Part shown: positions 54,310 through 64,000 of the stretch, in pieces
How positions within the stretch are numbered: the first letter of the stretch is position 1
Layout of the letters: the number at the start of each line of letters is the position of its first letter
NCBI RefSeq assembly: GCF_002563795.1
Contig: NZ_PDJL01000004.1
Span: 930,001-994,000 of the forward strand
Length of the DNA stretch: 64,000 bases
Origin: Vibrio sp. ES.051
GTDB lineage: Bacteria > Pseudomonadota > Gammaproteobacteria > Enterobacterales > Vibrionaceae
Direction: 5' to 3'
The notes under the pieces: generated by a model
The model's input: only the letters and a program-made list of their open reading frames with translations
Databases searched by the model: none
What the model was told of the DNA's origin: nothing
Translations under genes and position numbers: made by a program

Positions 54310-54579
54310 ATGACAGCCGAAAATCAATTCATGCAAGAAGCAGAACTCATTGAAATTGTGGAAAACCAGTTAGAGGATGGAAATCCAATCCAAGCCAAAG
54401 AAACGTTAATGCGCTTAATGATGACCGGAACGCCACGAGAAGATGCCGTGGCTATGCTGGCGTGTGCGATGTCGATTGAAGTATTTGATGTCATGAAAAA
54501 TGAAGGAGAGTTCAATCTGAAGCGCTACAGTGAACACCTAGATCAGCTACCAGATCTGAGTTTTATGGAGGGGGAATAA
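54310..54579 (+). CDS. Conserved small helical protein of unknown function
   Basis: An 89-residue acidic protein with no signal or membrane segment. It is rich in Glu, Met and Leu and predicted all-helical (EAELIEIVENQLEDGNPIQAKETLMRLMMTG, then REDAVAMLACAMSIEVFDVM). AGAGGT lies 9 bases before the ATG. I do not recognise a named domain. It lies between the divergent mnmA gene and gsk on its own strand. Confidence 0.75.
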   Translation: MTAENQFMQEAELIEIVENQLEDGNPIQAKETLMRLMMTGTPREDAVAMLACAMSIEVFDVMKNEGEFNLKRYSEHLDQLPDLSFMEGE

Positions 54580-54695
54580 AGCTTCGGGAAGAAAAAATGG
54601 CTAGCAATCGTTTGCTATAATGGCTTTTATTGCCGCTTTATTATTCGCGGTATAGAATCCGTTCTCTTTATTATCCCCTTACTCAGACTGACAAT

Positions 54696-56000
54696 ATGAA
54701 ATTTCCTGGACAACGCAAATCGAAGCACTATTTTCCTGTTCATGCTCGTGACCCACTAGTGAGCCAAGCACAAGAAAGCAAGATGATGACGCGCACTCAC
54801 ATCATTGGTATTGACCAAACTTTGGTAGATATTGAAGCAAAAGTTACAACGGATGTGATTGAAAAGTACGGTTTGAGTAAAGGTCATTCACTGGTTATTG
54901 ATGACGCCAAAGCGGAAGAATTATACCAGCAGTTAAAAGAAGAGAGCTTAATTACCAACGAATATGCAGGCGGTACTATTGGTAATACGTTACATAACTA
55001 CTCTGTTTTAGCCGATGACCGCTCAACGCTGCTTGGTGTGATGAGTCAGGATATCAAAATCGGCAGTTATGGTTATCGTTACCTATGTAACACATCGAGC
55101 CGGATGGATTTGAATTACCTACAAGGCGTAGATGGTGCGATTGGCCGTTGCTTCGCGCTGATTACCGAAGATGGTGAACGTACTTTTGCAATTAGTGAAG
55201 GTCAGATGAACCAACTTCATCCCGATAGCATTCCAGAAAAAATCTTTAAAAATGCTTCTGCGTTGGTACTAACTTCGTACTTAGTACGTTGTAAAGAGGG
55301 TGACCCAATGCCTGAAGCAACGATGAAGGCAATTGAGTACGCGAAAAAGAATGATGTACCAGTGGTTCTTACGCTAGGAACAAAGTTTGTTATTCAAGAT
55401 GACCCCAAATATTGGCAAGAGTTTATTCGAGACAACGTTTCTGTTGTCGCCATGAATGAAGATGAAGCAGAAGCCCTGACGGGTGAGTCTGATCCTCTTG
55501 CTGCATCGGATAAGGCGTTAGAATGGACTGATTTAGTGCTATGTACAGCAGGTCCTGTTGGTTTGTTTATGGCTGGTTATACAGAAGACAGTGCGAAGCG
55601 AGAAACATCTTTACCATTGCTTCCAGGTTCAATCGCGGAGTTTAACCGTTATGAATTTAGCCGCCCAGCTAAGCGACACGCATGTGAAAATCCGATTAAG
55701 GTTTACTCACATATTTCTCCATATATGGGGGGACCTGAAAAGATAAAGAATACTAATGGTGCGGGTGACGCGGCATTATCAGCTGTCCTTCATGATATGG
55801 CCGCAAACAAATATCATAAAGAAAATGTGCCTAATTCAAGCAAGCACAGTAACGAGTATTTAACCTACTCTTCTTTTTCACAAGTTTGCAAATATGCAAA
55901 CCGTGCTAGTTATGAAGTTCTCGTTCAGCATTCTCCACGTCTGTCACGCGGTCTTCCAGAGCGAGAAGACAGCTTAGAAGAAGCATACTGGGAACGTTAA
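54696..56000 (+). CDS. gsk: Inosine/guanosine kinase
   Basis: Gsk phosphorylates inosine and guanosine in purine salvage. The 434 residues are of the PfkB/ribokinase family: N-terminal MKFPGQRKSKHYFPVHARDPL, the sugar-binding part ITNEYAGGTIGNTLHNYSVL, and the C-terminal anion-hole/catalytic motif KNTNGAGDAALSAVLHD with the catalytic Asp. The start is ATG 54696; 22 upstream open codons are not conserved. It sits beside purine gene purB in the same region but is a separate unit with its own terminator. Confidence 0.94.
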   Translation: MKFPGQRKSKHYFPVHARDPLVSQAQESKMMTRTHIIGIDQTLVDIEAKVTTDVIEKYGLSKGHSLVIDDAKAEELYQQLKEESLITNEYAGGTIGNTLHNYSVLADDRSTLLGVMSQDIKIGSYGYRYLCNTSSRMDLNYLQGVDGAIGRCFALITEDGERTFAISEGQMNQLHPDSIPEKIFKNASALVLTSYLVRCKEGDPMPEATMKAIEYAKKNDVPVVLTLGTKFVIQDDPKYWQEFIRDNVSVVAMNEDEAEALTGESDPLAASDKALEWTDLVLCTAGPVGLFMAGYTEDSAKRETSLPLLPGSIAEFNRYEFSRPAKRHACENPIKVYSHISPYMGGPEKIKNTNGAGDAALSAVLHDMAANKYHKENVPNSSKHSNEYLTYSSFSQVCKYANRASYEVLVQHSPRLSRGLPEREDSLEEAYWER

Positions 56001-56037
56001 TACATAATCGATAATTAACTGTTCGATAACTAATGTT

Positions 56038-56067
56038 AAAATGGCGCACTTGAGAGTGCGCCATTTT
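56038..56067 (+). terminator. Terminator after gsk
   Basis: AAAATGGCGCACT/AGTGCGCCATTTT perfect arms with a TGAG loop. Confidence 0.88.
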
Positions 56068-56084
56068 AGTTTGTTCAATACAAA

Positions 56085-56111
56085 TAAAAAAGGCTCCAAC
56101 GAGAGCCTTTT
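56085..56111 (-). terminator. Terminator after hns
   Basis: On the minus strand AAAAGGCTC/GAGCCTTTT with a 6-base loop and a T6 run. Confidence 0.88.
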
Positions 56112-56122
56112 AATAATCTGAA

Positions 56123-56533
56123 TTAGATTAGGAAATCATCTAATGATTTACCCGCATCCAGTTGCTCTTGGATTGCGGAAGGTGTACGACCTTGGCCAGT
56201 CCAAGTTTTTTCTTGGCCGTTTGCGTTTATGTATTTGTATTTTGCTGGGCGAGGCGCGCGCTTCTTAGATTTTGTCTTCGTTTTAGCTTCGCCCGATAAA
56301 GCACTGATCAGTGCTTCAACGTCGATGCCATCTTGAGCGATTTTTTCTGCAATCTCTGCTAGTTTCGCTTCTTGCTCTGCTTTTTCTGCACGTTCTGCTT
56401 CTTCTGTTTCTCTGCGCTCTTCTACAACAGTAGTTAGTTTATCTAGAGCTTCTTCCAATTGTTCTAGAGTCAGCTCACGAGAAAATGCACGAAGGCTACG
56501 GATATTTAGAAGTGTTTTAGTCAGCTCTGACAT
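56123..56533 (-). CDS. hns: Nucleoid protein H-NS
   Basis: H-NS silences AT-rich and horizontally acquired DNA. The 136 residues have the N-terminal oligomerisation helices (SELTKTLLNIRSLRAFSRELTLEQLEEALDKL), a charged coiled coil (about 40-68), a Lys/Arg-rich linker (KTKTKSKKRAPRP) and the DNA-binding loop TWTGQGRTP (about 112-120) with the AT-hook-like QGR. It is the Vibrio VicH type. Monocistronic, with a long AT-rich upstream region where auto-repression would be expected. Confidence 0.96.
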   Translation of the reverse strand: MSELTKTLLNIRSLRAFSRELTLEQLEEALDKLTTVVEERRETEEAERAEKAEQEAKLAEIAEKIAQDGIDVEALISALSGEAKTKTKSKKRAPRPAKYKYINANGQEKTWTGQGRTPSAIQEQLDAGKSLDDFLI

Positions 56534-57112
56534 AACGATTCCTATTAATAGGTTAATGTGTTGGGCACTTTTTATTGTTACGATTAAATAATGCCAGTCT
56601 ACAAATAAACAAAGAGTCCTTATATTTAACTTTATCTTCTCCTTATGTGCAAATACTAAATCATGATTTTGTTTAAATTTAGCTGTTTTTTACCTTTATT
56701 AATAATACTTAACTCGAAAGAAATCTTAAGAGGTGGGAATTAAAGTTATTATCCATTATTGCTGATAATGATTAATGCATCGTTTTGTATAAAAAGGTGA
56801 GAATTAGTACTTAGAAATAGACTGTGTCTCACTATCTCTAGCGAGCATATATTCTGAATTTATTGAAGCCGGATAAACCATGATATTCTTAAGGTGATAA
56901 TGATGTTTCATAAATATCGTAGTTGCTGTGATTTCAGTTGCACAAAGAAAAATTAAAGTAGGCATGATTTATAAATTAGAGGTGTGACTATTTATTGGTT
57001 TAATTTAGTTTGATGTGTTGCATTGCCTCATATCATAAGTACAATGGCTGCCACCTGATGCAATATTGCAGATAATTTGTTGTTGATTTGTAAAATGAAC
57101 GGTTAATTGTTT
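56534..57112. other. Long AT-rich region upstream of hns and the lysine riboswitch
   Basis: About 580 bases between divergent units, AT-rich throughout. TGATAATGATTAATG at 56763-56777 matches a 7-1-7 Fur box at about 11 of 15 positions, too weak to call. Short frames (for example 16 codons from about 56903) have no support. I see no tRNA or terminator. Confidence 0.5.
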
Positions 57113-57295
57113 GCTGTTGCCGTAGAGGTGCAGTCTCGAAGAGTAGCTATTATTGGGGTGATGCCAATGAATAATAGTGGAAGGCGAAGATTGCCGAAGT
57201 AAGTAGCCTATCAATGTTACTTATTGGGGTTGTATCTGAAAGGAACAACACTGCCATAGTATATATTCACATTAAACTATGGAGCGCTACTGTAG
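57113..57295 (+). ncRNA. Lysine riboswitch (L box)
   Basis: The conserved core elements occur in order: GTAGAGGTGC (57122), GAGTA (57141), GGTGATGCC (57157), GGAAGGCGAAGATTGCCGAAG (57179-57199, with its inner helix), GGGGTTGTATCTGAAAGGAAC (57226) and ACACTGCCATAGT. The P5 hairpin is CCATAGT/ACTATGG (57254-57282). P1 closes with GTAG (57122-57125) and CTAC (57287-57290). It precedes an NhaC-family transporter, a gene class known to be lysine-riboswitch controlled in Vibrio and relatives. Confidence 0.92.
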
Positions 57296-57406
57296 GGTTG
57301 GGTGAAGTGTTCGCTTCCCTGTCGCTAAGTTCAACATGAGCACGTATCGTATGCTGCGTGACTTGTCTGCAGTAGATCTCTAGCCAAACTTTGGTTTTTG
57401 AAGATC
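57287..57406 (+). promoter_or_regulatory. Probable expression platform of the lysine riboswitch
   Basis: CTACTGTAG (57287-57295, the P1 3' strand) can pair over nine bases (one G-U) with CTGCAGTAG (57367-57375). GATCT (57375-57379) can pair with AGATC (57402-57406), directly before the start codon, enclosing CCAA/TTGG. No strong intrinsic terminator is seen, so translational control is favoured. The pairings are visible; the mechanism is inferred. Confidence 0.6.
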
Positions 57407-59008
57407 ATGAATTTAATAGATTTTTCCAATTCTCCTGTTTCATTATTGCCACCTATTGTCGCTTTGACTCTGGCGATTTTGACTCGACGTGTATTAATTT
57501 CTCTCGGCGTTGGTATCGTACTGGGGTCGGTTCTACTAAACAGCTGGTCTATCGGTGACACCGCTAGCTATGTCAGTTCTCAAGTGTCCTCTGTCTTTGT
57601 TGAAGATGGTGGTATTAATACTTGGAATATGAGTATCGTGGGTTTCCTCGTTTTGCTTGGTATGACCACGGCCTTGTTGACGCTGTCTGGTGGTACTCGT
57701 GCGTTTGCCGAGTGGGCACAGTCTCGAGTGAAAAGTAAGCGCGGCTCTAAACTTCTCGCAGCCTGCTTAGGCGTATTCATTTTTGTCGACGACTACTTTA
57801 ACAGTCTTGCGGTTGGTGCGATTTCTCGCCCGGTGACCGATCGCTTCTATGTGTCTCGCGCCAAACTTGCGTATATTCTTGACTCAACAGCAGCACCGAT
57901 GTGTGTGATCATGCCAGCGTCTAGCTGGGGCGCATATATCATCACTATCATTGGCGGCATTTTGGTCTCTCATGGGATTACCGAGTATTCAGCGTTAGGT
58001 GCCTATGTTCGTTTGATCCCAATGAACTTCTACGCAGTCTTTGCGCTACTGATGGTGTTTGCGGTTGCTTGGTTTGGCCTAGATGTCGGTAAGATGCGTG
58101 ATCACGAAATTTCGGCGTCTCAAGGTCGTGGCTTTGATAAAGACAAAGAGAATGATTCGCAAGAAGCGCATGAACTCAATGAAGAGCTTGATATCCGCGA
58201 AAGTGAAAAAGGCACAGTTTCTGACCTTGTACTTCCAATCGTCACGTTAATTATTGCCACGATCGCTTCGATGCTATACACCGGTGGTCAGGCTTTGGCC
58301 GCTGATGGTAAAGAATTTGCTTTGTTGGGCGCATTTGAAAACACCGATGTAGGTATGTCTTTAATTTACGGTAGTTTGCTAGGGTTAGCCGTCGCGTTGT
58401 TTACTGTGATTAAACAAGGCCTACCAATGACTGAGATTACTCGCACGCTTTGGATTGGTGCTAAGTCAATGTTCGGGGCAATTCTCATACTCGTATTTGC
58501 TTGGACCATTGGTTCTGTTATCGGCGACATGAAGACGGGGTCTTACTTATCGACCTTGGCGCAAGGTAATATTAACCCGCAGTGGTTACCTGTGATTTTA
58601 TTCTTATTGTCAGGTTTAATGGCTTTCTCAACGGGCACTTCATGGGGGACGTTTGGCATCATGTTACCAATTGCCGGTGATATGGCGGGGGCGACTGATC
58701 TCGCTTTGATGCTGCCAATGTTGAGTGCCGTATTAGCCGGCGCGGTATTTGGTGACCATTGCTCACCAATTTCAGATACTACGATTCTATCGTCTACTGG
58801 TGCTCGCTGTAATCACATTGATCACGTATCAACACAGTTACCTTATGCATTATCGGTGGCACTAGTCTCGTGTGTTGGCTTTATTACTTTGGGCATAACG
58901 GCATCTATCGCACTCTCGCTTATTGCAGCGTCAGTGATTTTCATTATGGTATGCCTCGCCCTGTCTTGGTTGTCGAAGTCTAAGATGGCATCGTGTCAAA
59001 ACGTATAA
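57407..59008 (+). CDS. NhaC-family transporter, predicted lysine transporter (LysW-type)
   Basis: A 533-residue integral membrane protein of the NhaC superfamily with about eleven helices. Motifs include FIFVDDYFNSLAVGAISRPVTDRF, LDSTAAPMCVIMPASSWGAYI and FGDHCSPISDTTILSSTGARCNHIDHV. Many relatives are annotated Na+/H+ antiporters, but the lysine riboswitch directly upstream argues for lysine uptake, as proposed for LysW genes. A hydrophilic Glu/Asp/Lys-rich loop lies at about 237-270. The ATG at 57407 is preferred over a TTG nine bases earlier. Monocistronic, ended by a strong terminator. Confidence 0.85.
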   Translation: MNLIDFSNSPVSLLPPIVALTLAILTRRVLISLGVGIVLGSVLLNSWSIGDTASYVSSQVSSVFVEDGGINTWNMSIVGFLVLLGMTTALLTLSGGTRAFAEWAQSRVKSKRGSKLLAACLGVFIFVDDYFNSLAVGAISRPVTDRFYVSRAKLAYILDSTAAPMCVIMPASSWGAYIITIIGGILVSHGITEYSALGAYVRLIPMNFYAVFALLMVFAVAWFGLDVGKMRDHEISASQGRGFDKDKENDSQEAHELNEELDIRESEKGTVSDLVLPIVTLIIATIASMLYTGGQALAADGKEFALLGAFENTDVGMSLIYGSLLGLAVALFTVIKQGLPMTEITRTLWIGAKSMFGAILILVFAWTIGSVIGDMKTGSYLSTLAQGNINPQWLPVILFLLSGLMAFSTGTSWGTFGIMLPIAGDMAGATDLALMLPMLSAVLAGAVFGDHCSPISDTTILSSTGARCNHIDHVSTQLPYALSVALVSCVGFITLGITASIALSLIAASVIFIMVCLALSWLSKSKMASCQNV

Positions 59009-59044
59009 CGCGTTTCAGTTTACTGACAGACTGACAGAAAGAGG

Positions 59045-59074
59045 AAGCTCCGCTAAATTAGCGGAGCTTTTTTT
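59045..59074 (+). terminator. Terminator after the lysine transporter gene
   Basis: AAGCTCCGCT/AGCGGAGCTT stem, short loop, T7. Confidence 0.9.
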
Positions 59075-59780
59075 AACGCGATTTAGGTGAGGGGGGCAAT
59101 CGCGTTTTTGGGGCTAACCTAATCATCTCGGACTTACTGTTAGTTATTAGCAGGGAATATGCCTGATATAAGCTTTGATTTATAGTGCTCTAAAGTTAGG
59201 GTATTCAGGCTGAAAATTTAAGTGAATGATACATAGCGAGTTGTCTGTTACACAGTGTTACGTTACACCTGTACAGTGACTAGACGTTTAAGTTGTACTT
59301 TTTAATGAGACGGTAAAGCGTTGTTCTCGATATCCCAAGATGACGCGCAGCAGCACTCATATTGTGTTTGTTTTCCTCAATTGCCTACAATAGGTAATCG
59401 AGGTCGATTTGGTCTACTGAAGGGAGCAGCTGTCTCTCATTATTATCTAGGCCCAAGTCGGCGACGAGTAGGGTATTGTCGTCACACATAATAATGGCTC
59501 GTTGAATCACGTTTCGTAGCTCTTGAATACATACGCTATTACCGATTAATGAGTATAGTGCAGCATCACTGAAATCTGCTGTTTACTGAGTGCTACCTTT
59601 ACGCAGTTTCATGGGTAATCACTATTTTTTGCACCTTATCGCAATTAAATTAAAAATAAGTTATTAAAAATTAATGGTTTAAAAAAAAGTGCTGGAAAAT
59701 TTAAAATTCGCTATTGAAAAAAATAGAATCCTTAGTTAGTGTGGAGCTAATCCAGAAATACGACAGAGCCTTAAATAAGT
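59075..59780. other. Region between lysine transporter and his leader
   Basis: About 700 bases. The centre is a regulator pseudogene on the minus strand (separate entry). 59075-59279 and 59590-59780 are AT-rich with no supported gene; the his promoter must lie in the latter but no clear hexamers stand out. Confidence 0.5.
59280..59585 (-). pseudogene. Remnant of a sigma-54-dependent Fis-type regulator
   Basis: Minus-strand reading recovers about 100 codons: a degraded end of an AAA+ domain (QELRNVIQRAIIMCDDNTLLV), a linker, then a perfect Fis-type helix-turn-helix NMSAAARHLGISRTTLYRLIKKYNL. One in-frame TAG (59385-59387) interrupts it (DYLL-stop-AIEEN), and a TAA lies just before the homologous part. 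The N-terminal sensor and most of the ATPase are gone. It is a 5'-truncated fossil, too damaged to act unless the short HTH piece after the stop is translated. Confidence 0.85.
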
Positions 59781-59828
59781 ATGCGCAATTTTGTAATGAA
59801 CATTCATCACCATCATCACCCAATCTAG
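59781..59828 (+). CDS. hisL: his operon leader peptide HisL
   Basis: A 15-residue frame [15 protein letters not shown] with five consecutive histidine codons, comparable in length and layout to E. coli HisL (seven His). A shorter start at ATG 59796 is also possible. Ribosome stalling at the His codons when charged tRNA-His is scarce would favour the antiterminator. The ribosome site is weak (TAAG). Confidence 0.88.
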   Translation: MRNFVMNIHHHHHPI

Positions 59829-59832
59829 TCTT

Positions 59833-59937
59833 TCGGGAGATGCGCGCATACCCGGGAGGCAGGAAACTCCCGGAGGTTAAATCAGAGCAATTTCAGATTA
59901 AAACCCTCGGGAGAGAACAATCTCCTGAGGGTTTTTT
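59833..59937 (+). terminator. his attenuator with alternative hairpins
   Basis: Repeated CGGGAG segments (59834, 59853, 59908) allow exclusive pairings: CGGG with CCCG around ATGCGCGCAT (59834-59854); CCGGGAG/CTCCCGG (59852-59873); and the terminator, ACCCTCGGGAGA with TCTCCTGAGGGT and T6 (59902-59937). This is the standard 1:2, 2:3, 3:4 arrangement of an amino-acid attenuator. Confidence 0.88.
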
Positions 59938-59989
59938 CGTTTTAGCTTTAAAAATATTTAGATATCAAATCTTGCACAGGGACAAAGTT

Positions 59990-60886
59990 ATGCAAACACA
60001 ACGCTTAAGAATCGCTATTCAGAAAAAAGGCCGTCTTAGTAAAGAAAGCCAAGCTCTACTAAAACAATGCGGCGTAAAATTTAACATTATGGGGGAGCGA
60101 TTAGTTGTTCACTCGGAGAATATGCCGATCGATTTGCTGCTAGTGCGTGACGATGACATTCCTGGTTTGATCATGGATGGCGTTGTTGACCTTGGTTTTA
60201 TCGGAGAAAACGAGTTAGAGGAAGTACGCTTAGATCGTAAAGCTTTGGGTGAGCCATGTGAATTTGTTCCACTTCGTCGACTTGATTTTGGCGGTTGCCG
60301 CTTGTCTATCGCAATCGACAAGGATGAAGAGTACAACGGCCCGCAAGACTTGGCTGGTAAGCGTATTGCCACAACTTACCCTCAACTCCTAAAAGCTTAC
60401 ATGGATGAAGCAGGCGTTCCATTCTCCACATGTATGCTAACGGGCTCTGTAGAAGTCGCGCCTCGCGCTGGGCTAGCTGATGCGATTGCTGACTTAGTAT
60501 CAACGGGCGCAACGCTAGAAGCGAACGGCTTAAAAGAAGCGGAAGTGATCTTCAAATCGAAAGCGACGCTAATTCAGCGTACTGGGGAGTTCGATGCTGA
60601 CAAAATCGCTCTTATTGAAAAGTTGCTGACACGCATGCAAGGCGTTCAACAAGCCAAAGAATCCAAATACATCATGCTTCACGCTCCTGCTGAAAAACTA
60701 GACCAAATCAAGGCGTTACTTCCTGGTGCTGAAGACCCTACTGTATTACCGCTATCAGCTGATAAACAAAAAATTGCCGTTCACTTAGTCAGTACAGAAA
60801 ATTTATTCTGGGAAACAATGGAACAGCTTAAAGAGCTTGGCGCAAGCTCAATTTTAGTATTACCAATTGAAAAAATGATGGAGTAA
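59990..60886 (+). CDS. hisG: ATP phosphoribosyltransferase HisG
   Basis: HisG catalyses the first, feedback-inhibited step of histidine synthesis (ATP plus PRPP). The 298 residues are the long, self-sufficient form: [17 protein letters not shown] at the N-terminus, the PRPP-binding stretch [19 protein letters not shown], and the C-terminal ACT-like histidine-binding domain (about 225-298). ATG 59990 with AGGGA upstream is the start; the open frame extends 276 bases back through the leader in a different frame from hisL and is not coding. Confidence 0.97.
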   Translation: MQTQRLRIAIQKKGRLSKESQALLKQCGVKFNIMGERLVVHSENMPIDLLLVRDDDIPGLIMDGVVDLGFIGENELEEVRLDRKALGEPCEFVPLRRLDFGGCRLSIAIDKDEEYNGPQDLAGKRIATTYPQLLKAYMDEAGVPFSTCMLTGSVEVAPRAGLADAIADLVSTGATLEANGLKEAEVIFKSKATLIQRTGEFDADKIALIEKLLTRMQGVQQAKESKYIMLHAPAEKLDQIKALLPGAEDPTVLPLSADKQKIAVHLVSTENLFWETMEQLKELGASSILVLPIEKMME

Positions 60887-60891
60887 GCATC

Positions 60892-62184
60892 ATGAGAACA
60901 GTCGTTTGGCAATCATTAAGTGAACAACAACAAGATTCTATCCTAGAGCGTCCCGCTATTACTCAAGGTGCAAATATTACCGCCGCTGTGTCTAAAGTAA
61001 TTAGCCAAGTTCGTAGCGAGGGCGATGCAGCAATACTGGAGTTAACGGAAAAGTTTGATCGCGTTAAACCTGAATCCATCCGTGTTTCCTCTCAGGAAAT
61101 TAAAGCCGCTTCAGAACGCTTGTCTGAATCAATGAAAAACGCACTAGAGCAAGCTTATGCCAATATTTCCAAATTCCACAAAGCGCAAAAGCCACAGCCA
61201 ATTAAAGTCGAAACTCAACCGGGTGTGCTTTGTGAACAGGTAACACGTCCAATTCAAAAAGTGGGGTTATATATTCCTGGCGGTAGTGCGCCATTACCGT
61301 CGACGGTTTTGATGCTTGGTGTACCAGCGAAAATTGCAGGCTGTCGCAAAGTCGTACTGTGTTCTCCACCCCCTATCGCGGATGAGATCCTTTATGTCGC
61401 TAAGTTGTGTGGTATTGACGATGTTTACAATATCGGTGGTGGTCAAGCTATTGCGGCAATGGCTTACGGCACAGAAACGGTGTCGAAGGTCGATAAAATT
61501 TTTGGTCCGGGCAACGCTTACGTTACGGAAGCGAAACGTCAAGCTAGTAATGATTTCCGTGGCGCCGCGATTGATATGCCAGCGGGCCCTTCGGAAGTTC
61601 TTGTGATCGCAGACGAAACAGCGGACCCAGATTTTATTGCGGCGGACCTTTTAAGCCAGGCAGAACATGGACCTGACTCTCAAGTTGTCCTTGTCACTCC
61701 GTCCGCCATTATCGCCGACCAAGTGACAGATGCAGTGCAACGTCAATTGAAACTACTGTCGCGTGCCGACATCGCTGAACAGGCACTGGCATCAAGCCTA
61801 ATCATTATTGCAGAGTCGATTACGCAGGCTATTTCTATCTCTAATTACTATGGTCCAGAGCACTTGATTGTACAGACTAAGAATCCGAGAGAACTTTTAC
61901 CTCTATTAGATAACGCAGGCTCTATCTTCCTTGGTGATTGGTCTCCGGAGTCGGCTGGCGACTATGCATCGGGCACTAACCACGTGCTTCCTACTTACGG
62001 TTACACTCGGACATACTCAAGCTTAGGTTTGGCTGATTTTTCTAAACGAATGACGGTTCAAGAGCTTTCAGCTGACGGTCTGAAAAATCTTGCGCCAACG
62101 GTTGTGACCATGGCCGAAGCGGAAGGTCTGGACGCCCACAAACGTGCTGTTACTATCCGTGTAGCAAAATTAGCAAGTAAGTAA
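60892..62184 (+). CDS. hisD: Histidinol dehydrogenase HisD
   Basis: HisD oxidises histidinol to histidine in two NAD-dependent steps and needs zinc. The 430 residues contain [52 protein letters not shown] with zinc ligands and [11 protein letters not shown] with the catalytic Glu-His. It starts 5 bases after hisG. The order hisG-D-C-B is that of enteric bacteria. Confidence 0.97.
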   Translation: MRTVVWQSLSEQQQDSILERPAITQGANITAAVSKVISQVRSEGDAAILELTEKFDRVKPESIRVSSQEIKAASERLSESMKNALEQAYANISKFHKAQKPQPIKVETQPGVLCEQVTRPIQKVGLYIPGGSAPLPSTVLMLGVPAKIAGCRKVVLCSPPPIADEILYVAKLCGIDDVYNIGGGQAIAAMAYGTETVSKVDKIFGPGNAYVTEAKRQASNDFRGAAIDMPAGPSEVLVIADETADPDFIAADLLSQAEHGPDSQVVLVTPSAIIADQVTDAVQRQLKLLSRADIAEQALASSLIIIAESITQAISISNYYGPEHLIVQTKNPRELLPLLDNAGSIFLGDWSPESAGDYASGTNHVLPTYGYTRTYSSLGLADFSKRMTVQELSADGLKNLAPTVVTMAEAEGLDAHKRAVTIRVAKLASK

Positions 62185-62190
62185 GAATAA

Positions 62191-63243
<1,053 letters not shown>

Positions 63244-63314
63244 GTAGAGATCGAGTTAATCGCTCTTGCTAAATAGCGAGAGCGTCAAAAAAGAATAGCA
63301 ATAAGGAAGTTCGA

Positions 63315-64000
63315 GTGAGCAAGCAACAAAAAATCCTATTTATCGACCGTGATGGCACGCTGATTGTCGAGCCACCGATTGATTTCCAAGTTGACCGCTT
63401 GGATAAGTTAAAACTAGAGCCGTTTGTTATCCCAAGCCTGTTGTCGTTGCAGGATGCAGGATACCGGCTAGTGATGGTCACGAACCAAGATGGTCTTGGT
63501 ACCGACAGCTACCCTCAAGAAGACTTCGATGCGCCGCACAATATGATGATGGAGATCTTTGAATCTCAAGGTGTGAAGTTCGATGATGTGCTGATTTGCC
63601 CGCACTTTGAAGAAGACAACTGTTCTTGCCGTAAGCCTAAGCTAGGCATGGTGAAAGCGTACCTTCAAGGCGGCAAAGTGGATTTCCAACACTCTGTCGT
63701 GATTGGTGACCGCCAAACGGATCTGCAATTGGCGGAAAACATGGCGATTCGCGGGATTCAATACAATCCAGAAACCATGGGTTGGAAACAGATCCTGAAA
63801 GATCTCACGGTTAAAGCTCGCGTTGCTGAAGTGATTCGTACCACCAAAGAGACGGACATTAAAGTTGCGGTTAACCTTGATGAGCAAGGTGGTAACGATA
63901 TTTCAACGGGTCTTGGTTTCTTCGACCACATGCTGGATCAAATCGCGACGCACGGTGGGTTCCAAATGGTGTGCAAAGTGGAAGGCGACCTACACATAGA
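63315..64000 (+). CDS. hisB: Histidinol-phosphatase / imidazoleglycerol-phosphate dehydratase HisB (cut by window end)
   Basis: The bifunctional enterobacterial-type HisB. The GTG at 63315 with AAGGA upstream opens a frame that runs to the window end (228 codons of about 355). The HAD phosphatase part has the nucleophile motif FIDRDGTL, the zinc-binding [15 protein letters not shown] and [13 protein letters not shown]. The dehydratase domain begins at about 170 with [22 protein letters not shown] and continues with [18 protein letters not shown]. Because no stop codon lies in the window it is absent from simple frame lists. Confidence 0.95.
   Translation, partial: MSKQQKILFIDRDGTLIVEPPIDFQVDRLDKLKLEPFVIPSLLSLQDAGYRLVMVTNQDGLGTDSYPQEDFDAPHNMMMEIFESQGVKFDDVLICPHFEEDNCSCRKPKLGMVKAYLQGGKVDFQHSVVIGDRQTDLQLAENMAIRGIQYNPETMGWKQILKDLTVKARVAEVIRTTKETDIKVAVNLDEQGGNDISTGLGFFDHMLDQIATHGGFQMVCKVEGDLHI

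Noticed and set aside
56763..56777. Possible Fur box
   Set aside because: Only about 11 of 15 positions match in AT-rich DNA and no iron gene is nearby.
57005..57214. 69-codon minus-strand frame
   Set aside because: It is antisense to the lysine riboswitch and has no family resemblance.
59714..59989. 92-codon N-terminal extension of hisG
   Set aside because: It runs through the hisL leader and attenuator in another frame; HisG homology begins at [14 protein letters not shown].

Overview
The window looks like part of the large chromosome of a gamma-proteobacterium of the family Vibrionaceae, most probably genus Vibrio. Base composition is moderate. Almost every gene is a full-length core gene, and I recall the order of several blocks from Vibrio chromosome I: ruvB-cydABX-ybgE-tol-pal-nadA; cysB / ald-lrp-ftsK-lolA-rarA-serS; bioA/bioBFCD-htpX-cfa operon-purB-hflD-mnmA-gsk-hns-lysine transporter-his. 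The species cannot be fixed from sequence alone. I see no insertion sequence, prophage, integron or CRISPR array.

Layout. Bases 1-4250 hold the 3' end of ruvB and a cytochrome bd operon (cydA, cydB, the tiny cydX, ybgE) behind FNR-like and ArcA-like sites. 4423-9750 is the complete Tol-Pal cell-envelope operon (ybgC, tolQRAB, pal, cpoB). 9988-16030 holds nadA, a two-helix RCK potassium channel, a YecA-family gene, an orphan hybrid histidine kinase and the alanine exporter alaE. A tRNA-Ser(GGA) follows at 16174. 16782-21731 is an RND efflux pair with a MarR regulator. 21780-29208 holds an AEC transporter, a chemoreceptor, miaE, a membrane-anchored coiled-coil protein, cysB and a methyltransferase. 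29300-37728 holds ald and lrp (divergent), ftsK, lolA, rarA and serS.

37779-42862 is the biotin locus, bioA divergent from bioBFCD, with a BirA-like palindrome between them. htpX follows. 44516-50655 is a compact eight-gene envelope-lipid operon: NTF2-like, SDR, FAD oxidoreductase, DUF1365, Cfa-like methyltransferase, DUF2878, chalcone-isomerase-like and DUF3833 lipoprotein. Its promoter carries a 38-bp near-perfect palindrome plus a second copy of one half-site. On the minus strand lie mnmA, hflD and purB, with a perfect PurR-type palindrome before purB. gsk and hns come next. A lysine riboswitch then precedes an NhaC-family (LysW-type) transporter. After a decayed sigma-54 regulator remnant, the histidine operon begins with a five-His leader peptide and attenuator and runs hisG-hisD-hisC-hisB; hisB is cut by the window end.

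Most of the window is housekeeping. The parts that best repay a second look are regulatory or poorly characterised: the palindrome and function of the eight-gene lipid operon, the alternative pairing downstream of the lysine riboswitch, the ANTAR-like mini-protein beside bioD, and the regulator fossil before the his operon. Starts were corrected for cydA, nadA, the histidine kinase, serS, bioB, bioF, bioC, bioD, htpX, the NTF2-like gene, purB, hflD, mnmA, gsk, the lysine transporter and hisG, because the longest open frames run past the conserved N-termini.
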